DNA from: Tautonia rosea
GTDB lineage: Bacteria; Planctomycetota; Planctomycetia; Isosphaerales; Isosphaeraceae
Assembly (NCBI RefSeq): GCF_012958305.1
Contig: NZ_JABBYO010000004.1
Location: 124,001-188,000 of the forward strand
DNA: 64,000 nt
Direction of reading: 5' to 3'
Of this stretch, positions 32,590 through 40,853 are shown in pieces (the stretch's first letter is position 1; every line of letters begins with the position of its first letter). A program made the position numbers and the translations under genes. The notes beneath the pieces are model-generated. The model worked only from the letters and a program-made list of their open reading frames with translations, did no database searches and was not told where the DNA came from.

Positions 32590-32775
32590 CCCCGGCCCTC
32601 TCCTCGCCCGGCGGGGAGAGGGAGGAAGACATTCGACGCTCGCCTCCGCGGGCGGGGAGAGGGGGGCCGAAGGCCAGGATCGGGGGGCGGTGGTTCGAAC
32701 GCGAGGCCTCGCGATCCGAACACAGACCCCTCACCTTGGCTCGCTTCCCGCCGGGCGGGGAGAGGGAGGAAGAAT
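32590..32775. repeat. Cluster of CGGGCGGGGAGAGGG repeats with inverted arms
   Basis: Three copies of a GGCGGGGAGAGGG core occur near 32610, 32652 and 32755. The first pairs with CTCTCCTCGCCCG just before it. Two copies continue with AGGAAGA, and two are preceded by GACCCCTCAC. A related CCCCTCACC...GGCGGGGGCGAGGG hairpin lies at 31315-31362, inside the preceding gene. The remaining bases of 32338-32807 show no gene. Confidence 0.6.
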
Positions 32776-32807
32776 GGAGCGGTTAGAAACGCTGGGGGAT
32801 GGTCCGG

Positions 32808-33026
32808 CTAGGTTCGGCTCAAGGCTCCCCAGGCCGAGGTGATCGTGAGGAACCAAATCACGGACAAGAGGACGCAAAGGAGTTCCCAGGCGCGGGCCTC
32901 AAGCCCTCGAATGGGCCTGGCGCTTCGGGGGCTCAGGAAGATGCGACCCACGAGGAGGACAGACACCCCGTAAAGGAAAAGGATCAGGCCGACCGCATAC
33001 GTGAAGAGGATCAGCTCGAGCCCCAT
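32808..33026 (-). CDS. Small two-helix membrane protein
   Basis: 72 residues: helix 1 at about residues 3-27 (LELILFTYAVGLILFLYGV), a short basic loop, and helix 2 near residues 47-66 (LLCVLLSVIWFLTITSAW). The ATG at 33026 follows GAGGGAG; an earlier GTG at 33050 has no ribosome site. The family was not recognised. It lies between a repeat cluster and the porin gene on the same strand, 161 bases after the porin stop, and could be its distal partner, but this is weak. Confidence 0.6.
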   Translation of the reverse strand: MGLELILFTYAVGLILFLYGVSVLLVGRIFLSPRSARPIRGLEARAWELLCVLLSVIWFLTITSAWGALSRT

Positions 33027-33187
33027 TTGCTCCCTCGCGAACCAGGTCACGGTGAATGATGGGAGAATGCCATTGGGTGATCAGGGAAGGCCGTTCGTGT
33101 GGATGATCCGCTCCGGGGATTCGGTCTGTTCTCGGAGAGTCGATACGCCCGAGGGGAGGCGGAAGGGCCTGGCGAGGGAAGATCAGA

Positions 33188-34900
33188 TCAGTAGTAGAGC
33201 TGGAAGCGGAGCCAGAGCATGTTGTTGTCAATCATCTTTTGATCGGGTTCGGCGTAGAAGACGGGGGAGCCGAAGGAGGCGTACTGCCAGGTGAGGAGGA
33301 CCTTGACGAAGCGGTTCGGATACCAGTTGACACCAAGGTTCGTGATCGCGGCACTGTTGCTCCAGAGGTTTCGGTCGGCCAAGCCGGCGTCGAAGATGTT
33401 GGAGGAGATGTCGAAGGTGCTGTAGCGTCCGAAAAGTTCGATGGCGCCGGGGCCGAAGGAGCCTCGCTTGAGGCTGAAGGGGCGGAGCGGTTCGACGAGG
33501 GTGCGGCGTTCCAGTTCCTCGCCGGTCAGGAAGTAGCCGGCGGCGATGGAAAGGCCATGAGCGGGCAAGACGGCGGACTTGGGAGCCGACATGCTGGGGG
33601 CGTAGCGGAGGATGGCCCCGTTGTAATCGGCGAAGATCGAGAGCGAGCGGTAGAAGTAGGCCATGTGGGCCGACCAGAAGGCCCGCTGGCCCCGTTCGAT
33701 GACGCCGGGGTTGAAGATCAAGAACGGTGGGGCGGCGCGGTCGGCGGTGCCTGCGTTCGAGGCGTTGGTGGCGACGCGGAAGGATCGGGGGACGAGGGGG
33801 TTGTCCTGGGTGCCATAGACGAACGAGCCGCCGAGGTTCAGGAGGCGAAACAGGCTGCCGCGGGGCTGGTCCTGGAAAGGGCGGAGATTGAAATAGGTCA
33901 TCAAGTCCTTGTCATCATTGAAATCCTCGTAGGAGTTGCGGGGACCGTTGACGGCGGCAAGGGCGTAGTCGAGGCGATCGTCGAGGACGGTTCCCCAGAA
34001 CATTGCGCCGACCTGGCGGTTGAGGCCGAGGTTGGAGGTGAACAGGGAGCGTTCGGGGGCGATGAGCCACATGTTCTGGATGGCGAACTGCTCGTAGTTT
34101 TGCGGCGACTGGAAGCGGCCGATCTTGAACATCAGGCGTTCGTCGGAGCCGACGTTGATGAAGCTGTCGAGGAGGTTCAGATCGCTGAAGCCGCGGTTGA
34201 TCGAGAAGAGATATTCGACCGATCGGGTCATCCGGCCGCCGAAAATGATTCGGTTTCGAGGCTGGTAGAAGCCGTCTCGGGCCAGGCCGTCGCCGCTGGG
34301 ATTGAAGGCGCGGTAATCACTCTGGCTTTCGAGATGGATCTGGAGCTGGAACTCCTCGTCCTCGCTCTCGAACAGAAAACCCTGGCCGAAGCTGCCAAGG
34401 ATGGGAATGCGCGCTCCGGGCCGGCCGGGAGAGACGGCAACGTTGCCGGGGACAGGGGAATCGGGAGGGTTGCCGAGCGAGGCGTCGGTGCGGCTGGGAG
34501 TTGAGGGCGAGGTGGGTCCGACGGTATCGGCGAGGGATCGGGTGCCCGAACTGGGGGGCTGGACCGGGGCGGGGTTCGGATCGGGAGGTGTTGGGGAGGG
34601 CGTGGCGATGAGGCGTCGGAGTTCCTGATTTTCCTCGGTGAGCTTTCGGTTCTGATCTTCGAGAGCGCGGAGGCGGGCCTCGATGGCTTCGAGGCGGTCG
34701 ATTGGGTCGGTCTGGGGAGGGGTGGTGACGGGTTGGGCGGAGGGGTCGATGGGGGGAAGGTGTTCGGACTCGGGGATCGGGACGGGCGAGGGGTCGGAGA
34801 CGGGGGGATCAGCAGCCGGATCGTCGTCCTGCAAGGCCGATGCGGGCAGGCCAGGGAGTCCCAGAATCAGCAGACAGATCAGGACAGAGCGATCAACCAT
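33188..34900 (-). CDS. Phosphate-selective porin O/P-like outer-membrane protein
   Basis: 570 residues. Signal peptide at residues 1-22 (SVLICLLILGLPGLPASA), a Pro-rich linker, a short coiled coil at about residues 65-97 (LEAIEARLRALEDQNRKLTEEN), a second Pro/Ser linker, and a beta barrel from about residue 165 to the end. Barrel features: FGGRMTRSVEYLFSIN, RLMFKIGRFQSPQNYEQ, AFWSAHMAYFYRSLSIF and a C-terminal LWLRFQLYY ending in an aromatic residue, as needed for BAM insertion. This matches planctomycete OprO/OprP-type porins with periplasmic coiled coils. The ATG at 34900 sits directly before the signal peptide. Solute specificity is unknown. Confidence 0.9.
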   Translation of the reverse strand: MVDRSVLICLLILGLPGLPASALQDDDPAADPPVSDPSPVPIPESEHLPPIDPSAQPVTTPPQTDPIDRLEAIEARLRALEDQNRKLTEENQELRRLIATPSPTPPDPNPAPVQPPSSGTRSLADTVGPTSPSTPSRTDASLGNPPDSPVPGNVAVSPGRPGARIPILGSFGQGFLFESEDEEFQLQIHLESQSDYRAFNPSGDGLARDGFYQPRNRIIFGGRMTRSVEYLFSINRGFSDLNLLDSFINVGSDERLMFKIGRFQSPQNYEQFAIQNMWLIAPERSLFTSNLGLNRQVGAMFWGTVLDDRLDYALAAVNGPRNSYEDFNDDKDLMTYFNLRPFQDQPRGSLFRLLNLGGSFVYGTQDNPLVPRSFRVATNASNAGTADRAAPPFLIFNPGVIERGQRAFWSAHMAYFYRSLSIFADYNGAILRYAPSMSAPKSAVLPAHGLSIAAGYFLTGEELERRTLVEPLRPFSLKRGSFGPGAIELFGRYSTFDISSNIFDAGLADRNLWSNSAAITNLGVNWYPNRFVKVLLTWQYASFGSPVFYAEPDQKMIDNNMLWLRFQLYY

Positions 34901-35048
34901 CAACGCGCCGATCCCATGGGAAGGGGTCTCGGATCTTTGAGGGCGAGGATCACAAAATGCCTCAGATCCTAAGGATCGGTTGCGCGGGCTGCAGACTTGA
35001 GGTGGGAAGTGCGGGTTGGAAGGATTTGGGCAGGGTCGGACAGAACGG

Positions 35049-35693
35049 TTAGACAGGATCGCCATTGAGGAAGACGGGGTCGCGGCGGATTTCGCGACCG
35101 GTGCGGACCTCGAAGACGCGGACGGCGAGCGAAGGGACTTCGAGGACGGCGAAGCTGTAGGAGGTCTGGATGCCGGGGACTCCCATGATCGAGCCGGGGT
35201 TGACGACGGTTCCCCGACCGAGCTGGCGGTCGATCATGGGCAGGTGGGTATGGCCGAGGACGAGGACCGAGGCGTCGGAATGGTCCCAGAATTGCGTCAC
35301 GGAGTCAGGCAATGGGCGGTAAGGAGTGACGAACTCGGTATCGCTGGCGGGAGAGCCGTGGTGGACCTCGATGGTGATTCCCTCGACGGTCAAGGAGAGT
35401 GAGGCCGGCAGGTGTTCAAGAAAGTCCCAGGTGGTGTCGTGGAGGGTGGCCGGTCGCCAGCCCCGAGGGCCGATGAGCTGTCGGCGTTCGAGGGCCCAGC
35501 GATCGTGGTTGCCTCGGACACAGGGGATGGCCAAACTCTGGACCCGAGCGACGGCGGCATCGGACTGGTAGCCGTAGCCGATCAGGTCGCCGGTACAGAG
35601 CAGTTGATCGACGCGCAGTGCTTCCAGGTGCCGCAGGGCCGACTCCAGGGCTCGGGTGTCTCCGTGAATGTCGCCGAGCAGACCGATTTTCAT
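35049..35693 (-). CDS. YfcE/MJ0936-type metallophosphoesterase
   Basis: 214 residues. Calcineurin-like metal motifs in order: GLLGDIHGD, CTGDLIGYG, VRGNHDRW, VHHGSP and LVLGHTHLPM. This is the small phosphodiesterase family with unknown natural substrate. The ATG at 35693 begins at the first strand; an upstream in-frame start at 35714 adds seven residues. It is divergent from the GlnE-like gene with 147 bases between them. Confidence 0.92.
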   Translation of the reverse strand: MKIGLLGDIHGDTRALESALRHLEALRVDQLLCTGDLIGYGYQSDAAVARVQSLAIPCVRGNHDRWALERRQLIGPRGWRPATLHDTTWDFLEHLPASLSLTVEGITIEVHHGSPASDTEFVTPYRPLPDSVTQFWDHSDASVLVLGHTHLPMIDRQLGRGTVVNPGSIMGVPGIQTSYSFAVLEVPSLAVRVFEVRTGREIRRDPVFLNGDPV

Positions 35694-35840
35694 CGTGTTC
35701 CGTTCACTGACCACGACCTCCCCGATTCGGTCGGGGCGGATTCCTGGTAAACTCCAAGGGACTCGTCGTTCGCCGGCCCCCGATCGTGCGCGGGGAAAGG
35801 CCGATGATCTCAGGAATCATTATCGTCCGGGACCTCAGTC

Positions 35841-38120
35841 ATGGCCACGCCAATCCCGGCCGAGCTGCGCCGGTCTCTGGTACGGGAGCATCCCGAAGCC
35901 TGGGTGGATCATCTGCTCGGGTCGTTCCCGCCGGAGTATTGTGAACGGTTCGATGCCGAGGCGATCTCAAGACATCTGGGATTGATCCGTGAGCTGGAAG
36001 TCGATCGTCCGGTACGGTTACGGGCGGAGCGACTGCCCGAGGAACCGGAGACCTGGCGGGTTGACATTGCCGGTTACGACGCGTTTCAGTTGTTCTCGAC
36101 CGTCTGCATGTTGCTGACGGTGGCTCGACTGTCGATTGTCGAGGCGAGCATCTTCACGTCGGATCCGCCTCCCGAGGAGCCGGTTTCCGCGGCGTCTCGA
36201 CCGAGGCCGACGATGGCCGGGGCGGGCCGATCGGGGTTCTGGAGGCCGGGGGTGTCTCGGCCGCAGCGATCGTCGGGCGCCCCGGATCGCAGGCGGAAAA
36301 TTCTGGACGTTTTCACGGTCAGGCCGACGGCCGGGAGCGAGTCTCCGGACTGGAAGGCGTTTGAGCAGGAGCTGTCGGATCTGGCCCAGTTGTTGCGCCA
36401 GGGGCAGCATGACGAGGTGCATCATCGGCTCATTCGGCGGTTTGCGGCGGCGCTGGGGGATCGTCGGACAATCGGCGGGCCGCTTGATTCGATCTTGCTG
36501 GAGATCTCGGCCGAAGGGCCGGATAAGCCGACCCGAATTGATGTGAGGGCACGGGATAGTTTCGGTTTTTTGTCGCTGACGGCCTCGGCGCTGGCGTTGA
36601 GCGGCTTTCGGATCGTCCGGGCCGACGTGTGCACGGTGGCCGATTACGGCTGGGCCGAGGATACGCTTTGGATCATCGACCGATCGGGCCGGCCGATCCT
36701 CGATCCCGATCGGCTGCTGGCGTTGAAATATGCCTTGATTCTGATTGAGCACTTCAGTACCCGATTGCCCCGAGCGACCGATCCCGAGTCGGCCTTGATC
36801 CACTTCAGCCGATTCGCGAACGACCTGATGGCCCGGCCGGATCGGGCGAAGGAGTTCGCTGCGCTGGATCGGCCGGAGGTGCTCGATGCCCTGGTTCGGG
36901 TCTTGGGCGAGAGCCGGTTCTTGTGGGAGGATTTTCTTCAGTCGCAGCCGGAAAATATCCTGCCCCTGATCGATGATCCGCTGCGATGGCGGAGCAGCCC
37001 CGACCGCGACGAGTTGGCCCGCGATCTGTCTCATCGCCTGGCCCGAGACGCCGACCTCGATGATCGGATCCGAGCCCTGAGACGCTTCAAGGACCGCGAG
37101 ATTTTCCGGGCCGACGTGCGGACGATCCTCGGGCTGAGTGGCGGCCCGGAGGGGTTTGCCGACGAGCTGACGGATGTGGCCGAGGTGGTGATCGCCGCCG
37201 CCCTGGAGCTGAGCGTTGAACGCCTGGGAACGGATCGGCCTCAGCGGAGCGATGGGAGCCCGGTTCCTGTGTCAATCTGCGCGCTGGGGAAGCTGGGCGG
37301 CCGAGAGCTCGGGTTTGCGTCGGATCTGGAGCTGATGGTCGTCTGGGATGACCGCGATCTTGACGCTTCGTCCCAGGCGACGCCGGCCTCGGAGTATTTC
37401 GACCGGATTGTAACGACGCTTCGGCAGGTGCTCGGCGTGCGGCACGGGGCGACCTTCGAGCCTGATTTTCGGCTCCGGCCGTATGGCAAAGGAGGTCCGC
37501 CGGCCACGGCGTTGTCGCTCTTCCAGTCGTACTACCGGGCCGGAGGAGCGGCCTGGGCTTACGAACGGCAAGCCTTGATTCGGCTGAGAGCGGTGGCCGG
37601 TGATCGGGAGCTGGGGGACTTGCTCGAACGGCATCGCGACGCCTTCGTGTACGGTCCCGAGCCGCTCGATCACGAGGCCCTGCGAAAAATGAGGTCGATG
37701 CAGCTCCGGCAGCTCATCCGACCGGGGACGATCAACGCGAAGCTCAGTCCGGGTGCCCTGGTCGATATTGAATATGCCGTGCAAGCGCTGCAAATCACCC
37801 ACGGTCGGGATAATCCAGCCCTGCGATGTCCGAGCACGCTGGAGGCGATCGAAGCGCTTTGCGAGGCCGGGCACCTTGACCGAGCGACGGCGAAGACCCT
37901 GAGCGAGGGCTGCCGGTTCTTCCGGTCGTTGATTGGAGCCTTGCGGGTGGTGCGGGGGAACGCGGAGGATTTGACGGTTCCGCTTGCTCAATCGGATGAC
38001 TTTGCTCAACTGGCGCGTCGGATGCGGCTGGACTCGGCCGAGGCGCTTCAGTCGACGTTGCGGCGTCAGCTCGATGCGGTCAAGGCGGCGGTTGATCGGG
38101 TGCTCGAGACGCTGGAGTAA
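35841..38120 (+). CDS. ACT-like domains fused to a single GlnE-type nucleotidyltransferase
   Basis: 759 residues. Two ACT-like segments occupy about 55-106 (RVDIAGYDAFQLFSTVCMLLTVARLSIVEASIF) and 231-280 (RIDVRARDSFGFLSLTASALALSGFRIVRADVCT). One GlnE-type nucleotidyltransferase follows: ALGKLGGRELGFASDLEL at 481-498, with acidic residues Asp495 and Glu497, and Asp542 in PDFRLRPYG. A helical domain (600-759) with KLSPGALVDIEYAVQ is like those of glutamine synthetase adenylyltransferases. Ordinary GlnE has two catalytic domains (removal and addition of AMP) and no ACT domains; ACT domains occur in GlnD. Which activity remains, and what the ACT part senses, is unknown. glnA lies 4.4 kb away. Confidence 0.88.
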   Translation: MATPIPAELRRSLVREHPEAWVDHLLGSFPPEYCERFDAEAISRHLGLIRELEVDRPVRLRAERLPEEPETWRVDIAGYDAFQLFSTVCMLLTVARLSIVEASIFTSDPPPEEPVSAASRPRPTMAGAGRSGFWRPGVSRPQRSSGAPDRRRKILDVFTVRPTAGSESPDWKAFEQELSDLAQLLRQGQHDEVHHRLIRRFAAALGDRRTIGGPLDSILLEISAEGPDKPTRIDVRARDSFGFLSLTASALALSGFRIVRADVCTVADYGWAEDTLWIIDRSGRPILDPDRLLALKYALILIEHFSTRLPRATDPESALIHFSRFANDLMARPDRAKEFAALDRPEVLDALVRVLGESRFLWEDFLQSQPENILPLIDDPLRWRSSPDRDELARDLSHRLARDADLDDRIRALRRFKDREIFRADVRTILGLSGGPEGFADELTDVAEVVIAAALELSVERLGTDRPQRSDGSPVPVSICALGKLGGRELGFASDLELMVVWDDRDLDASSQATPASEYFDRIVTTLRQVLGVRHGATFEPDFRLRPYGKGGPPATALSLFQSYYRAGGAAWAYERQALIRLRAVAGDRELGDLLERHRDAFVYGPEPLDHEALRKMRSMQLRQLIRPGTINAKLSPGALVDIEYAVQALQITHGRDNPALRCPSTLEAIEALCEAGHLDRATAKTLSEGCRFFRSLIGALRVVRGNAEDLTVPLAQSDDFAQLARRMRLDSAEALQSTLRRQLDAVKAAVDRVLETLE

Positions 38121-38186
38121 CGGAAGTTTGCGCGGGCGGGGTGCCTCGGAGCCGAACCGATTGACCGATCGACCGATCGAACGGGG

Positions 38187-39176
38187 TCACGAGGTCAACG
38201 CATGGTGCATTCCCAGCGCGACGGCTGTTGCGGCGATCGCGCTGAGTACCAGCACGAAGGCTCCCACGCGCCGAACGTTTTTCATCTGGCACCACATCAA
38301 CAGGCCGGTGGCGACCCATCCGACCATTGAGAGGAACATGGCGTCGACGGCCAGGGCCCAGAACCATCGGGCGTCGATGCGAGAAGGGTAGGTGTGGGCG
38401 GTGTGGAGGCGGAGCATGAAGCTTCGGGTGGAGAGGGAGTTGCCCGGGGCGTCGGCGGGTCGGCCGGAGAGGGTTCCTCGGGTGATGGGATAGGACACTT
38501 TCCAGACGGTGCCGTCGGCGGCCTCGGCGAAGAACTCCAGGTCGGGGCTGAGGCGGGGGGAGATCGTGACCTCTCCCGGCAGGCCGAGTCGAGAGAGGAC
38601 CAGCGGCAGCCCATCCTTCAGGAGCTGCCTTGGAGACGGGTCGATGGGCAGGGGTGTGTCGGTCGAGAACGGGGCCTCGGCCTGGTCGGAGGAGGGCTCC
38701 TCGGGTTCTCCGAGCCGGACGCGACCTTTGCCGGAGAGAAGATCGACCCGGATCGAGTGCTCCGCGCCGTGCTCTCCCGCGACGGTACCGAAAAGGTCTC
38801 GGGTGAATCGGGCCTCGTTGGGTCGGACGAGTCGATAGGGCTGGGTAGCCCTGGCGGACGGTGCTTCACCGCCGTGGTCTGCGTTCATGGCCGCAACGAC
38901 GCGCTCGGCCAGTTGGACAGCCCCGGGGAACTTTTCCAGAGGAGTGCCGATGCCCTGCTCCGGCCCGAAGTGCCGAATCTCGCGGTCAGGGAAGGCGTCG
39001 GGATGGTTGAAGAGCATGGCCGAGACGCCATAGAGCAGGACCCAGGGCGTCATGAACAGCCCGGCATACAAATGAATGCGGCGGGCAACCTTCATCGCGG
39101 CGTTGTATCGAGTCCGAAGTCGTGCCTTCGGCGCAGGTGATCGGGCGGGTGCCGTTACGTCGTTCGAAACGCTCAT
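38187..39176 (-). CDS. PepSY-associated transmembrane protein
   Basis: 329 residues. Cytoplasmic N-terminus with basic residues, helix at about 30-53 (RRIHLYAGLFMTPWVLLYGVSAMLFNHP, the PepSY_TM signature), a large periplasmic region (60-260), and C-terminal helices near 272-295 and 303-325. MLRLHTAHTYP resembles the conserved His-containing segment of the family. PepSY_TM proteins often accompany iron or siderophore uptake and some are ferric reductases, so a role in iron handling is possible. It is the last gene of a minus-strand run, after an AT-rich 247-base gap that may have its own promoter. Confidence 0.85.
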   Translation of the reverse strand: MSVSNDVTAPARSPAPKARLRTRYNAAMKVARRIHLYAGLFMTPWVLLYGVSAMLFNHPDAFPDREIRHFGPEQGIGTPLEKFPGAVQLAERVVAAMNADHGGEAPSARATQPYRLVRPNEARFTRDLFGTVAGEHGAEHSIRVDLLSGKGRVRLGEPEEPSSDQAEAPFSTDTPLPIDPSPRQLLKDGLPLVLSRLGLPGEVTISPRLSPDLEFFAEAADGTVWKVSYPITRGTLSGRPADAPGNSLSTRSFMLRLHTAHTYPSRIDARWFWALAVDAMFLSMVGWVATGLLMWCQMKNVRRVGAFVLVLSAIAATAVALGMHHALTS

Positions 39177-39377
39177 CCGAAATCACTCCTGAAACCCGAG
39201 GTGGGGTTGGGGGACCGGGCGGGGCGGCGTGGGACCGGGCGTTCTGCCTGGCTCGAAGGTGGAGTCGATCGGGTCCTCCTGTCTTCCTGGGCGAGGCAGC
39301 ACAGGGGCGAATCTTCTTCGAAAACATATGCTTGAAAAAAGTTTCTTATGAACTCAATTCCGATAATCTGATCATAG

Positions 39378-39404
39378 AAAAAGGGTGGCAGGGCGAGCTG
39401 CCCC
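39378..39404 (-). terminator. Probable terminator after the TPR gene
   Basis: On the minus strand GGCAG and CTGCC form a short stem (with extra G-C pairs outside) followed by CCCTTTTT, 20 bases past the TPR stop. Confidence 0.45.
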
Positions 39405-39423
39405 GCCCCGATCGAGGTGGGGG

Positions 39424-40131
39424 TCAGCCGGCCTCGGTCCATTGCTCGGCCCGGCCCTGGTCGCCGGCTTGGCGGAAGAGGGTAGCGACGCGTCGGAGGC
39501 AGCAGGAGCATTCGATCGAGGCCGGGTCGACGTCTCGCATCAGCGAGCAGGCTTCGGCGCGGCGGCCGAGATGGTCGAGCAGAGCCGAGAGCGTGACCCG
39601 GTAGAGCGTCGAGCCGGGGGCGAGCTCGAAGGCGCGGTGGATGGGTTCCAGCACGTCCTCGACGGGATGACCGAGTTTTCGGAGGTAAAAGGCGATGCCG
39701 AAGTGGGCCTGATGGCGTTCCGGTTCGCGGCGGGCCAGTTCTCGGCAGGTGGCGAGGGCGGCGGCGAACGCTCCCACGGTTCCGAGCCCGGCGGCCACTG
39801 GGGCGAGCAGATCGGTCGGGCAGCGGGGGTCCTCGGCCAGACCGAGATAGAGCAGGCCGGCGAGGTCGGGCTTTTCGGCCGCGACGTAGCAGTCGGCCAG
39901 GGCGCAGCGGGCCGCGGGATTGAGCGGGATCAGGGCCGATGCCGTCTCCAGGTCGCCCCTGGCGGCGATCAGCTCGCCTCGCTGGCGTCGCAAGAGCCCT
40001 CGGAGCTGCCAGAGGACGCCAAGGTTCGGGTTCGAGTGAAGCGTGGCGGAGACTAGGGAATCGGCCTCGTCGGATCGGCCTTCCTCGAGCAAGGTCAGGC
40101 AAAGTCGAGACAGGTGATTGGCAGGAGACAT
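39424..40131 (-). CDS. Tetratricopeptide-repeat protein
   Basis: 235 residues of helix-turn-helix pairs of the TPR type. Units recognisable near residues 15-45 (LLEEGRSDEADSLVSATLHSNPNL), 50-80, 85-115 and 140-190 (LAPGSTLYRVTLSALLDHLGRRAEA). A CSCC cluster near residue 210 is unusual. No signal peptide is seen, so it is probably cytoplasmic. The ATG at 40131 is chosen; a TTG nine bases upstream is possible. It follows the second small lipoprotein gene by 69 bases. TPR proteins act as scaffolds; the partner is not indicated. Confidence 0.8.
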   Translation of the reverse strand: MSPANHLSRLCLTLLEEGRSDEADSLVSATLHSNPNLGVLWQLRGLLRRQRGELIAARGDLETASALIPLNPAARCALADCYVAAEKPDLAGLLYLGLAEDPRCPTDLLAPVAAGLGTVGAFAAALATCRELARREPERHQAHFGIAFYLRKLGHPVEDVLEPIHRAFELAPGSTLYRVTLSALLDHLGRRAEACSLMRDVDPASIECSCCLRRVATLFRQAGDQGRAEQWTEAG

Positions 40132-40200
40132 CGGCGGCAAGGTCCTCGTGCTCGCGTCGGTGGAACTGAGGGGGTCAAATGGAGGCGGAATGGATTGGGA

Positions 40201-40467
40201 TTACCCGGGAGCCTCGGCGGCCGTTTCCTGCTCGGGTACGGCCTCCTCAAACTCGGGCACGGTTTCGACGCGGAGCGATCGGTAGAAGGCCGCCTCGGCC
40301 TCGCGATTGGCTTGCTCGACGGCCTCCATCTGGGCACGCGCCCGGGCCGCTCGCTCAGGGTTGTCCTGGGCACTTGGCGATCGGTTGCTCGGAGAGGGTT
40401 CGCAGCCGACGAGCAGCAGGCTCACTGCGAGTATTCTTCTGGAACGGTGGTGTGACATGGTGCTCAT
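40201..40467 (-). CDS. Small lipoprotein (second of a related pair)
   Basis: 88 residues. Basic N-terminus, hydrophobic core LAVSLLLV and a lipobox ending at Cys22 (LLVGC). The mature part is a Glu/Ala/Arg-rich helix (NPERAARARAQMEAVEQANREAEAAF). It resembles the preceding lipoprotein (NPEQAARARQAADAARDEA), so the two are probably duplicates. Small lipoproteins are common next to DUF1559 genes in planctomycetes. Function unknown. Confidence 0.72.
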   Translation of the reverse strand: MSTMSHHRSRRILAVSLLLVGCEPSPSNRSPSAQDNPERAARARAQMEAVEQANREAEAAFYRSLRVETVPEFEEAVPEQETAAEAPG

Positions 40468-40486
40468 TCGATGGGTTTGTGGTGTC

Positions 40487-40717
40487 TCAGGGTTGTTCTT
40501 CGATGCCCAGGTCGCCGATCGCGGCTTGCTCCGCCTTGATTGCCTCATCGCGGGCGGCGTCGGCGGCCTGTCGGGCTCGGGCCGCCTGCTCGGGGTTGGC
40601 CTTGGAGGAGGTGGAGAGGTTGTCGTTCGATGGGGCTCCACAGCCGGGTGAGAGGGTGGCGACGAGCAAACCGACGGAGAGAAGGGATCGGAAGGATTGA
40701 TCAGTTCGTGGCGACAT
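40487..40717 (-). CDS. Small lipoprotein (first of a related pair)
   Basis: 76 residues. Signal segment SLLSVGLLVATLSPGC with lipobox Cys26, then a short Ser/Asn linker and an Ala/Glu/Arg-rich helix. The ATG at 40717 has GAGG six bases upstream, which favours it over the in-frame codon at 40729. Twenty bases separate it from the second lipoprotein. It follows the DUF1559 gene with a large hairpin in between. Confidence 0.72.
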   Translation of the reverse strand: MSPRTDQSFRSLLSVGLLVATLSPGCGAPSNDNLSTSSKANPEQAARARQAADAARDEAIKAEQAAIGDLGIEEQP

Positions 40718-40772
40718 CGAAGTCCTCAATCGGGGATGAACTCGGGACAGCGAGTGGCGATCAGGGAGGAAT

Positions 40773-40842
40773 GAGGGGGGACGGGCGGATCGGCCCGGTC
40801 GGCCTCCCGAGGCGCGGACGGCGGACGGGCCGGTCCCCCCTC
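40773..40842 (-). terminator. Long hairpin after the DUF1559 gene
   Basis: GAGGGGGGAC at 40773 pairs perfectly with GTCCCCCCTC at 40833; an inner CGGCCCG/CGGGCCG stem adds seven pairs. It has no T-run. It may protect the DUF1559 message or partly terminate before the lipoprotein genes. Confidence 0.5.
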
Positions 40843-40853
40843 ACAAGGGCGGA

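Noticed and set aside
33239-34504. Open frame of 421 codons antisense to the porin gene
   Set aside because: Composition is Glu/Gly/Ala-rich shadow; the porin has signal peptide, barrel strands and a terminal aromatic residue.
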